From assembly GCA_043777755.1 (NCBI GenBank), contig JAYWHK010000273.1:1-7030 (forward strand): DNA of 7,030 nucleotides, written 5' to 3'. The DNA comes from CANHEE01 sp043777755. Its GTDB lineage: Bacteria > Bacteroidota > Bacteroidia > Chitinophagales > Saprospiraceae. Positions 1 to 6,119 of the stretch are shown here, piece by piece (within the stretch, counting starts at the first letter, position 1; the number at the start of each line of letters is the position of its first letter). Both the position numbers and the translations under genes were made by a program. A model generated the notes under the pieces. That model was not told the origin of the DNA. It made no database searches and was given only the letters and a program-made list of their open reading frames with translations.

Positions 1-1
1 C

Positions 2-136
2 TTGGTCAAAAGAATTTTACGCATGGTCAATATCAACGAATTTAAGCGTCATCAAACCGCACCCGTTTTAAGGGTTTCGCCCAAAGCATTTGGTAGCGGT
101 AGGAGGATGCCGATAGTGGGAAAATATTTGTCGTAG
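2..136 (+). CDS. nadE: NAD+ synthetase, glutamine-hydrolysing: C-terminal end only (5' end outside window)
   Basis: This is the last 44 codons and TAG stop of a gene that enters from the left edge; it has no start here. The readable tail runs from LVKRILRMVNINEFKRHQ to GRRMPIVGKYLS. The pattern (V/I)xMVNxNEYKRxQxxPxLRVxxKAFGxGRRxPI is what I know from the C-terminus of glutamine-dependent NadE proteins. These enzymes amidate deamido-NAD+ with ATP and glutamine-derived ammonia in the last cytoplasmic step of NAD synthesis. The catalytic synthetase and nitrilase domains lie outside the window, so integrity cannot be judged. The TAG stop immediately precedes a stem-loop that starts at 137. Codon use here is richer in G and C than in the two genes that follow. 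Identification is by recognition of the tail only, but that tail is distinctive. Confidence 0.85.
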   Translation: MVKRILRMVNINEFKRHQTAPVLRVSPKAFGSGRRMPIVGKYLS

Positions 137-158
137 GGGCAAACCCTTGCGGTTGCCC
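137..158 (+). repeat. Stem-loop (REP-like or 3'-end hairpin) abutting the nadE stop
   Basis: The left arm GGGCAA (137-142) pairs with TTGCCC (153-158). After a single bulged A at 143, CC (144-145) pairs with GG (151-152), leaving a five-base loop. No run of T follows directly, so it is not a classical rho-independent terminator. The G/C-rich arms stand out from the AT-rich surroundings. They resemble the short dispersed 'GTAGGGGC...GCCC' palindromes found in intergenic DNA of many Bacteroidota, but copy number cannot be checked here. It may stabilise the nadE mRNA end or be a mobile REP-like unit. Confidence 0.5.
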
Positions 159-199
159 AACGTAACGTAAAGGATTTGCGATAGATTTTATTTTTTTAG

Positions 200-219
200 C
201 ACTTTTTAATAAAAAAGTG
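200..219 (+). repeat. Perfect 8-bp inverted repeat before the ATPase gene (operator or weak terminator)
   Basis: CACTTTTT (200-207) and AAAAAGTG (212-219) are perfect reverse complements around a 4-base AATA spacer. The repeat ends at the base before the -7 box at 220-227. It lies where a repressor would sit, between the -33 and -7 positions. As an RNA hairpin it would be mostly A-U and weak; TAATTTTGT after it could serve as a poor U-tract for nadE. Both readings are inference. Confidence 0.45.
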
Positions 220-227
220 TAATTTTG
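220..227 (+). promoter_or_regulatory. Candidate Bacteroidota -7 box for the ATPase/TOPRIM-like pair
   Basis: TAATTTTG matches the Bacteroidota -7 consensus TAnnTTTG exactly, 28 bases before the ATG at 256. No TTG or TTTG lies 17-23 bases upstream, so the -33 element is missing or degenerate. A start site near 234 would give a 5' leader of about 20 bases. The rest of 159-255 shows no gene. Confidence 0.5.
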
Positions 228-255
228 TATGTTTTTATGAAACAATAAACATTTT

Positions 256-1587
256 ATGGAAAAAAACATCACGATTAGGATTGAAAATTTTAGAAGTTTG
301 AAAGATATAACATTGGAATTGAACGATGTTAATCTTTTTATTGGACCTAATAATTCAGGTAAAACCAATGTGTTCAAGGCGTTGCAGTTCTTGGGAGAGT
401 GGTTGCGTACGGGTAAGGTTGAGAATTTTCAAGATAATTATTTTGGAAAGAAAAAACCTATAATTTTTAAAGGACATTACGAGCCAATGGCTTTTTCGAT
501 AATTACAGGTGGCGGAAGAGATGCTTATGATATTTTTAGAGTTGAGTTTTTTCAAAACTCTTTGTACCAATTCGTTGGTACAACTTACAATGATGAAAGA
601 AATATTAATGTGAAAAAAGAACGAATCCAAATTGGAAATATAAAAAATTATGAAAATCTATTCTATTCTTATCAAATTCGTTTAGAGAATTATGAACACT
701 GGTTTTTGCTTAATCAATCAAATAATCTTGCAAATCTATTAGACAAATATAAGGATAGCCGTGGTACACGCTTTTTATATTATAAAGATGGCTCTTATTT
801 AGAAGATAGAGATATAGAAACCTTTGTTTCACACCGCTTTGGATTCGAGGCTTTTTTTGCCCAAGCAAATGGAATGAGCTGGTTTTTAGAAAATATTTTC
901 AATAAAATTGATGGATTTTACTCTTTAAAAGTTGAAAAACTTAAAGACGAAGCAAACTATGAACAAAGCCTAAAAGTATCTTATGACGCTTCAAACTTAG
1001 TATCATTCATAGACGACATGGATAACAATTATCCACACGTTTTGGACAATATTAAAAAAGATTTTAGTGCTTGTATCAGCAATGAATTTACCAATTTCAA
1101 ATGCCCTGTTTTTTCTAATAATGGCGAAGGTGTAAAGAGAAAACTTAAATTTTTTGATTCTGAAGGCAATAGTTACTGGGCGGACGAAGTTTCGGAAGGT
1201 GTGCTTTATTTTTTAGCGATTGTATGTATTTTACATCAGCCAGAACCTCCTAAATTCCTACTTTTAGAAGAACCTGAGAATGGCATACATCCAAGGAGAA
1301 TCAGCAAAATCATGGATTATATTTTTGATTTGGCAGAAGAAAAAGACATCACTGTAATAATGACTTCGCATAGTCCAGTTGTGTTAGATGAGTTCAAAGA
1401 TGTCCCCGAAAATGTTTTTGTTTTTGACAAAAATGAAGAAACAAAAGCAACAGAAGTCGTCAAATTAAGTGATTTTATGGAAAATATTAAAGAAAAGGCA
1501 GCAGAAAAAGGATTTCCTAACTTTCCCAACGAGATTTCCCTTGGAGATTATTGGCTCACTGGGTTAATAAATGGCGTTCCAAAATGA
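256..1587 (+). CDS. OLD/AAA_21-type ATPase of a putative two-gene defence module
   Basis: This 443-residue cytoplasmic ABC/SMC-like ATPase has the motif order of the AAA_15/AAA_21 (OLD, RloA-like) group. The N-terminal strand and 'ENFRSL' opening (9-15) lead to Walker A GPNNSGKT at 30-37. A long variable middle (about 60-290) holds the insert typical of the group. An ABC-signature-like DEVSEG follows at 310-315, then Walker B LLLEEPENGIHP at 335-346, with Glu in place of the usual Asp, as is common in OLD-like proteins. The switch histidine is in TSHSP (H372). The tail LGDYWLTGLINGVP (429-442) resembles the conserved end of ATPases paired with DUF4276 proteins. No nuclease or TOPRIM domain is fused to it, unlike OLD and GajA. 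The next gene overlaps by 4 bases (ATGA) and supplies a candidate TOPRIM-like partner, so the two are translationally coupled. In known systems such ATPases sense phage proteins or DNA and control an effector; that role here is inferred. ATG at 256 is the only sensible start ahead of Walker A. Confidence 0.85.
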   Translation: MEKNITIRIENFRSLKDITLELNDVNLFIGPNNSGKTNVFKALQFLGEWLRTGKVENFQDNYFGKKKPIIFKGHYEPMAFSIITGGGRDAYDIFRVEFFQNSLYQFVGTTYNDERNINVKKERIQIGNIKNYENLFYSYQIRLENYEHWFLLNQSNNLANLLDKYKDSRGTRFLYYKDGSYLEDRDIETFVSHRFGFEAFFAQANGMSWFLENIFNKIDGFYSLKVEKLKDEANYEQSLKVSYDASNLVSFIDDMDNNYPHVLDNIKKDFSACISNEFTNFKCPVFSNNGEGVKRKLKFFDSEGNSYWADEVSEGVLYFLAIVCILHQPEPPKFLLLEEPENGIHPRRISKIMDYIFDLAEEKDITVIMTSHSPVVLDEFKDVPENVFVFDKNEETKATEVVKLSDFMENIKEKAAEKGFPNFPNEISLGDYWLTGLINGVPK

Positions 1588-2180
1588 GTTTGAAAAAATA
1601 TGGTATTTATGCAGAAGACCCACCTTTTAAATCTTTTTTAGAAGTCATTTTACCAAGATTGTTAAACGAAATAGACAACGAAACAAAGCTGCTTTTAGAC
1701 AATAGGTTTTCAACTGACAAAAAGCCCAAAGATGGAATTAGTAATTTTTTACGAACATTTACTGACGCTATTACAGAAGGCTGTTTGGATGAAAGTGATG
1801 GCGGTTACGGGCTTCAATTTTGTGTTTTAGGATTAGATTGCGACGAAAATGATTTATTAGAATTGCAACAAAATATAAAAAATACATTGGCAGAAAGCAA
1901 TCAAATAAATTTTGCTGTAATCTGTATTGCTCAAAAATCAATTGAATTTTGGATGTGGTATTGTAAAGCAGAAAAAGGATTACTTTCCATTGAGCCTATT
2001 TATGATTTATACAATAACCAAACCATGAAACCCTTGATTTACAATAGAAAACGATCAGGAAGTAGAGGTATTGCAATTGCTGAAAATCTTGCAGAATCTG
2101 TAAATATTCTTTATCTTCGTCAAAATTCGCAAAGTTTTGAAGCCTTTTATCAAGAGTTAAAAACATTTGTGGAAAAATAA
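1584..2180 (+). CDS. TOPRIM-like partner of the ATPase (DUF4276/RloB-like), putative effector
   Basis: This 198-residue protein starts at the ATG inside the ATGA overlap with the ATPase stop. An in-frame TTG at 1551 would add 11 codons lying inside the ATPase frame and is less likely. The fold signature is TOPRIM-like. A first strand with a following acid, YGIYAED (6-12; E11), leads into a helix FKSFLEVILPRLL. A second strand ends in the acidic cluster LGLDCDEND (82-90; D85, D87), matching the TOPRIM DxD. Then come IAQKSIEFWMWY (115-126), like the '(I/V)A..EIE.W' stretch of DUF4276/RloB proteins, and a C-terminal SQSFEAFYQELKTF (182-195). TOPRIM domains bind Mg2+ and cleave or rejoin nucleic acid, so this is the probable effector. 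The usual 'EG' after the first strand is 'ED' here. It could instead be a short AriB (PARIS) relative, but AriB proteins are longer. Assignment to the TOPRIM class is fairly supported; the exact family is tentative. Confidence 0.65.
   Translation: MSLKKYGIYAEDPPFKSFLEVILPRLLNEIDNETKLLLDNRFSTDKKPKDGISNFLRTFTDAITEGCLDESDGGYGLQFCVLGLDCDENDLLELQQNIKNTLAESNQINFAVICIAQKSIEFWMWYCKAEKGLLSIEPIYDLYNNQTMKPLIYNRKRSGSRGIAIAENLAESVNILYLRQNSQSFEAFYQELKTFVEK
2136..2169 (+). promoter_or_regulatory. Weak candidate promoter for polA inside the preceding gene
   Basis: TTTG (2136-2139) and AACATTTG (2162-2169, one mismatch to TAnnTTTG) are 22 bases apart, within the Bacteroidota range. They would give a leader of about 15-20 bases before the polA ATG. 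Because only 12 bases separate polA from the upstream stop, any separate polA promoter must lie in the TOPRIM-like gene or further upstream. The match is weak, and read-through from 220 is equally possible. Confidence 0.2.
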
Positions 2181-2192
2181 TAATATTAAAAA

Positions 2193-5039
2193 ATGCAGAA
2201 AACACTTTTCCTATTGGACGGTCACGCACTCGTCTATCGTGCGCACTACGCTTTTTTTCAACGCCCTTTGATTAATTCCAAGGGTTTTGATACGTCAGCC
2301 ATCAATGGTTTTACCCGTACCCTTTGGGACATTATGCAAAACCAAAAACCATCGCATTTGGCGGTGTCTTTTGACTTGCCAGGCGGTACGTTTCGCAACG
2401 AAATGTATTCCGAATACAAAGCCAACCGTGATGCGCAACCAGAACAAATCACCGCTGCATTGCCTTATATTTTCAAAATTATTGAAGGTTTTAACATTCC
2501 GATTTTGGTCAAACAAGGTTTTGAAGCTGATGATGTCATTGGAACAGTAGCTAAAAAAGCGGAAACACAAGGTTTTAAAGTGTTTATGATGACACCCGAT
2601 AAGGATTATGGACAGTTGGTTAGTCCCAATATCTTTATGTACAAACCTGCTCGAAGTGGTGGTGAAATGGAGATTTGGGGCGAAAAAGAGGTTTGCGAAA
2701 ATTGGAACATCAAAAATGTGTCGCAAGTAATTGATATTTTAGGATTACAAGGCGATGCGGTGGATAACATTCCTGGCGTTCCTGGAATTGGTCCTAAAAC
2801 AGCTGCTATTTTATTGGAAAAATATGGTTCTGTTGAAAATATCATTGCAAATGTTCATGAATTGAAAGGAAAACAACAAGAAAATGTCCGTCAATTTGCC
2901 GAACAAGCCATTTTATCAAAAGAATTGGCAACAATTGACATCAATGTTCCGATAGAATACAGCGAAGAAGACCTACGAATTGTAGAGCCAAACCGTGAAA
3001 TGTTGAGCGAATTGTTCAAAGAATTGGAGTTTCGCAGTATCGCTTCGCAGATTTTGGGCATCAATCAAGCATCTACAACAGCAACAACGCCCAAACCTTC
3101 TGCAAGTGCTACAAAAGCTGCCGAAGGTTCGCAACAAATGGACTTGTTCGGAAATCCTGTTGCGTTGCCCGCAGCACTGAAATCTACTGCCGAAGTTGCG
3201 CCACAACATCAGATGGCGGATAAAAATATAAACAATGTTGAACACGTTTATCACCTCATTGAAACTGCTGGACAACGTGCCGCTTTAGCACAAAAATTAA
3301 GTGAACAATCTGAAATTTCTTTCGATACAGAAACCACCAGCATTGATGCCACACAAGCCGATTTGGTAGGACTTTCCTTTGCTTTTAAAGCACATGAAGC
3401 CTATTATATTCCTGTGCCAGAAGACCGTGATGAAGCGATAAAAATTGTCAATGATTTTAAATATATTCTTGAAAATCAAGCGATTATAAAAATTGGTCAA
3501 AACATAAAGTACGATATGATTGTACTGAAAAGCTACGGTATAGAAGTTCAAGGCGTGTTTTTTGACACCATGTTGGCGCATTATCTGATAGAGCCAGAAT
3601 TGCGCCACAACATGAATTATATGGCTGAAACGATGCTGGGTTATGCGCCAATTTCGATTGATACGTTGATTGGTGCAAAAGGAAAAAACCAAGGCACAAT
3701 GCGTGATGTTCCTGTTGAAAAAGTCGTAGATTATGCTGCCGAAGATGCTGACATTACTTTGCAATTAAAAAATGCTTTGACTCAAAAACTAAGCGAAAAT
3801 AAAGAGTTAGAAAAAATATTTTACGATTTTGAAACGCCTTTGGTCAAAGTTTTAGCTGATATGGAAAGCGAAGGAATCCGCTTAAATGCAGCATTTTTAG
3901 AAAAATATTCTGTTGAATTAGAGCACAAAATTGCTATTTTAGAGAATAAAATCATCGAACAAGCAGGAATTCCTTTTAATGTGGCTTCGCCAAAACAAGT
4001 TGGAGGTATTCTTTTTGACGTAATGAAACTTGACCCAAAAGCGAAAAAAACGAAAAATGGTCAATACTCCACCGACGAAGATGTGATGAGTGAATTGGCA
4101 AAAACACACCAAATCGTAGCCGATATTTTAGAATTTAGAGGACTTTCTAAGTTGAAATCAACGTATGTTGATGCTTTGCCGAAAATGATAAATCCTAGGA
4201 CAGGTCGTGTACATAGCAATTTTAACCAAGCCTTGACTGCAACGGGTCGTTTGAGTTCCAACAATCCGAACTTGCAAAATATTCCAATCAAAACACCCGA
4301 AGGCTCAGAAGTCCGCAAAGCGTTTATTCCAAGAGATGAAAACCATGTGTTGATTTCTGCCGATTATTCTCAAATCGAACTCCGTTTGATTGCCGAAATC
4401 AGCGAAGACCAATCCATGTTAGAAGCATTTTTGAGTGGCAACGATTTTCACCGTGCTACCGCAGCCAAAGTATATGGTGTTGATTTTGAAGCAGTTACAC
4501 CAGAGCAACGTCGAAATGCCAAAACCGTTAATTTTTCTATTACGTATGGTGCAGGTGCGTCAAATTTGGCAGGACAATTGGGTATTCCTCGTTCTGAAGC
4601 CAAAATTTTGGTGGACAATTACCGAGCGCAATTCAGTGGTTTGCGGGATTACATGACCCAAATCGTCGAAAAAGCAAGAGAGCAAGGTTTTGTGACGACC
4701 ATGTTGGGTCGTCGTCGTTATTTGCGAGATATTGAGAGCCGCAACGCCTTAGCTCGTAGCAATTCAGAGCGTATCGCCGTCAATTCGCCGATACAAGGCA
4801 CAGCTGCCGATATGATAAAAATTGCGATGATAAACATTCACAATGAACTGAAAAAGAACAATTTACAAACAAAAATGGTCTTACAAGTACATGACGAATT
4901 GGTTTTCGACGTTCCAAAATCAGAACTCGACATCGTAAAACCCATCATTGAAAACGGTATGAAAAACGCCATTCCAAACCTAAAAGTTCCCATCGAGGTA
5001 GGCATGGGCGTTGGAGCAAATTGGTTAGAAGCGCATTAA
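2193..5039 (+). CDS. polA: DNA polymerase I, with 5' nuclease, 3'-5' exonuclease and polymerase domains
   Basis: The protein has 948 residues (E. coli PolA 928) and looks complete. It fills repair gaps and removes Okazaki primers. The 5' nuclease (1 to about 290) shows D9, YKANR (75-79), EADD (111-114), TPDKD (134-138), DAVDN (188-192) and the helix-hairpin-helix IPGVPGIGPKTA (193-204). A Thr/Ala/Pro-rich linker (292-345) contains QMDLF (315-319), a likely beta-clamp motif. The 3'-5' exonuclease (about 350-530) retains its metal ligands: D378 and E380 in FDTET, D441 in GQNIKYD, and Y514/D518 in YAAED. Proofreading is therefore predicted active, unlike Taq or Bacillus PolA. The polymerase domain has TATGRLSSNNPNLQNIP (682-698), motif A DYSQIELR (724-731), the O-helix RRNAKTVNFSITYG (773-786; R774, K777, F781, Y785) and motif C QVHDELVFD (898-906). 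F781 implies discrimination against dideoxynucleotides. The ATG lies 12 bases after the preceding stop without a clear Shine-Dalgarno. Confidence 0.97.
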   Translation: MQKTLFLLDGHALVYRAHYAFFQRPLINSKGFDTSAINGFTRTLWDIMQNQKPSHLAVSFDLPGGTFRNEMYSEYKANRDAQPEQITAALPYIFKIIEGFNIPILVKQGFEADDVIGTVAKKAETQGFKVFMMTPDKDYGQLVSPNIFMYKPARSGGEMEIWGEKEVCENWNIKNVSQVIDILGLQGDAVDNIPGVPGIGPKTAAILLEKYGSVENIIANVHELKGKQQENVRQFAEQAILSKELATIDINVPIEYSEEDLRIVEPNREMLSELFKELEFRSIASQILGINQASTTATTPKPSASATKAAEGSQQMDLFGNPVALPAALKSTAEVAPQHQMADKNINNVEHVYHLIETAGQRAALAQKLSEQSEISFDTETTSIDATQADLVGLSFAFKAHEAYYIPVPEDRDEAIKIVNDFKYILENQAIIKIGQNIKYDMIVLKSYGIEVQGVFFDTMLAHYLIEPELRHNMNYMAETMLGYAPISIDTLIGAKGKNQGTMRDVPVEKVVDYAAEDADITLQLKNALTQKLSENKELEKIFYDFETPLVKVLADMESEGIRLNAAFLEKYSVELEHKIAILENKIIEQAGIPFNVASPKQVGGILFDVMKLDPKAKKTKNGQYSTDEDVMSELAKTHQIVADILEFRGLSKLKSTYVDALPKMINPRTGRVHSNFNQALTATGRLSSNNPNLQNIPIKTPEGSEVRKAFIPRDENHVLISADYSQIELRLIAEISEDQSMLEAFLSGNDFHRATAAKVYGVDFEAVTPEQRRNAKTVNFSITYGAGASNLAGQLGIPRSEAKILVDNYRAQFSGLRDYMTQIVEKAREQGFVTTMLGRRRYLRDIESRNALARSNSERIAVNSPIQGTAADMIKIAMINIHNELKKNNLQTKMVLQVHDELVFDVPKSELDIVKPIIENGMKNAIPNLKVPIEVGMGVGANWLEAH
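3135..3149 (+). other. Putative sliding-clamp-binding motif encoded in the PolA linker
   Basis: Codons 315-319 spell QMDLF. This fits the bacterial beta-clamp (DnaN) pentapeptide QLxLF with Met for Leu at position 2. It sits in a low-complexity, probably disordered linker between the 5' nuclease and the proofreading domain, an accessible place for a clamp tether. The motif is seen; binding is inference. Confidence 0.45.
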
Positions 5040-5046
5040 CTGGAGC

Positions 5047-5062
5047 TCGGGTTTTAACCCGA
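5047..5062. terminator. Palindrome in the polA/lipoprotein convergent gap
   Basis: TCGGGTT (5047-5053) and AACCCGA (5056-5062) are perfect inverted repeats around TT. The palindrome lies 7 bases past the polA stop and 44 bases past the end of the convergent gene at 5107. It could end transcripts from both sides, but no T-run follows on either strand. It may instead be a dispersed intergenic palindrome. A second, imperfect hairpin (CAAGCC at 5079-5084 with CTTG at 5097-5100) is followed by TTTTT at 5104-5108 and is the better, though weak, candidate for a polA terminator. Confidence 0.4.
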
Positions 5063-5106
5063 ATAAAACATTAGCGTTCAAGCCATTATTGAGGCACTTG
5101 GTGTTT

Positions 5107-6063
5107 TTACAATTTCAAGATTTCTTTAAATTTTGCAATGTGAAACCCATTTTCAATGACCTTTTTGGCTTGTTCGCTGTTCGGATTGATGAGTGGATTG
5201 GTATGATTGAAATGGATAAAATAAATTTTATTTTTTTCTTTTACAGGCAAATTCTTGAACAAATCCATGCTTTCTATTACAAAAGGATGTGGAATCGTTG
5301 AAATATCTCGGTTGTTGATTTCGCTTGCATCGTAAAAAGTAGCATCTAAAAAAGCGTAATCTACACTCGAAACCACATTGATAATGTCTTTTTCCCATTT
5401 TTTCCATTTGTCAATATCGGGAATAAAAAGTACTTTTTTGGTCGGTCCTTCAATGATATAACCAACCGTTTCGGAATATTCGTCACGATGAGGTACTTTG
5501 TACGGCACTACTTTTAGTGTTGGAGAAAGGACAATTGACGCATCTTCTTGTGTGGCTTGAAGGGAAATATTTTGAAGACCAACCAACTGACTCCAAGGGC
5601 CATTCGTTTCCAAATAATTTTTCATGCGAGGCATGGCATAAACAGGTACTTTCTGAGCGTTCATTGCTTCTCTTCCCAAAAACATCAGTCCTGCATAATG
5701 ACCAATATGAGCGTGCGTCAAAAAAATACCGTCAGGCGTTTCTTTTTCTGAAAAAAGCGATTGATTTTTCAATATTTTTATTTGCGTAGGCAAATCAGGC
5801 GTAGCTTCAAAAATCCAATTTTTTTCATTTTCATGGTCTATCAAACCCAGCGAAACCACTTTTCGAGTAGGGTCAGGATGCTCAAATAGGTCAGCACAAC
5901 AGCCTTTTTTACAAGCAATATGTGGAGAACCAGCATCTTGAATCGTTCCTAAAACGATAATTTCAACACCAGAATGTGTCTTTTCAGACACTGTAACTGT
6001 TTTTTGAGCTACCGAGCAAGCTGCCAAAAACAAAGGAAATAAAAGCAAAAAAATGATACGCAT
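5107..6063 (-). CDS. PqqB-like metallo-beta-lactamase-fold hydrolase, predicted lipoprotein
   Basis: The ATG at 6061-6063 gives 318 residues and begins with a lipoprotein signal. MR is followed by a hydrophobic stretch and lipobox LAAC (13-16), so C16 is the probable lipidated residue at the cell envelope. An in-frame TTG at 6093 would put ten polar residues before the signal and is rejected. The mature part resembles PqqB-like MBL-fold proteins. VLGTIQDAGSPHIACKKGCC (37-56) carries C51, C55 and C56, a possible structural zinc site. FEATPDLPTQ (85-94) precedes the metal motif LTHAHIGHYAGL (115-126). Further candidate ligands are H192 in VPHRDE, D216 in IPDIDKW, and H284/H287 in FIHFNHTNP. In HAHIGH the usual Asp of HxHxDH is Gly, so a standard two-zinc hydrolase site is uncertain. 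True PqqB acts in PQQ synthesis, but no other pqq gene is visible. The substrate is unknown. The gene follows tetR on the same strand with a 47-base gap, and that regulator may control it. Confidence 0.85.
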   Translation of the reverse strand: MRIIFLLLFPLFLAACSVAQKTVTVSEKTHSGVEIIVLGTIQDAGSPHIACKKGCCADLFEHPDPTRKVVSLGLIDHENEKNWIFEATPDLPTQIKILKNQSLFSEKETPDGIFLTHAHIGHYAGLMFLGREAMNAQKVPVYAMPRMKNYLETNGPWSQLVGLQNISLQATQEDASIVLSPTLKVVPYKVPHRDEYSETVGYIIEGPTKKVLFIPDIDKWKKWEKDIINVVSSVDYAFLDATFYDASEINNRDISTIPHPFVIESMDLFKNLPVKEKNKIYFIHFNHTNPLINPNSEQAKKVIENGFHIAKFKEILKL

Positions 6064-6090
6064 GGATTTATTTTTAGTGAAAACAAGGTG

Positions 6091-6119
6091 CAAATTACGA
6101 CTTTTTACAATTATTCCAA
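6091..6119 (-). promoter_or_regulatory. Candidate promoter of the PqqB-like lipoprotein gene
   Basis: Read on the minus strand, TTG (6117-6119) is followed after 19 bases by TAATTTG (6091-6097). This is near the Bacteroidota pattern TTG-N17-23-TAnnTTTG but one base short in the -7 box. It overlaps the tetR stop codon and would give a leader of about 20 bases. It would allow expression independent of tetR. Confidence 0.35.

Noticed and set aside
42..377. Minus-strand frame of 111 codons across the nadE end and the ATPase start
   Set aside because: It is antisense to the nadE tail and to the ATPase N-terminus with Walker A, and shows no family features.
1551..1583. TTG start extending the TOPRIM-like protein by 11 residues
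   Set aside because: The ATG at 1584 in an ATGA overlap is the standard coupled arrangement, and the fold's first strand begins a few residues after it.
2295..2726. Minus-strand frame of 143 codons inside polA
   Set aside because: It is antisense to the 5' nuclease domain, has no recognisable domain and is not coupled to any gene.
3297..3764. Minus-strand frame of 155 codons inside polA
   Set aside because: It lies wholly antisense to the conserved proofreading exonuclease domain; residue make-up is that of a shadow frame.
5089..5301. Plus-strand frame of 70 codons after polA
   Set aside because: It is antisense to the conserved C-terminal part of the PqqB-like gene, including the FIHFNHTNP metal motif.
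6064..6093. TTG start extending the lipoprotein by 10 residues
   Set aside because: It would place MHLVFTKNKS before a textbook lipoprotein signal; the ATG at 6063 gives a short n-region directly before the hydrophobic core.
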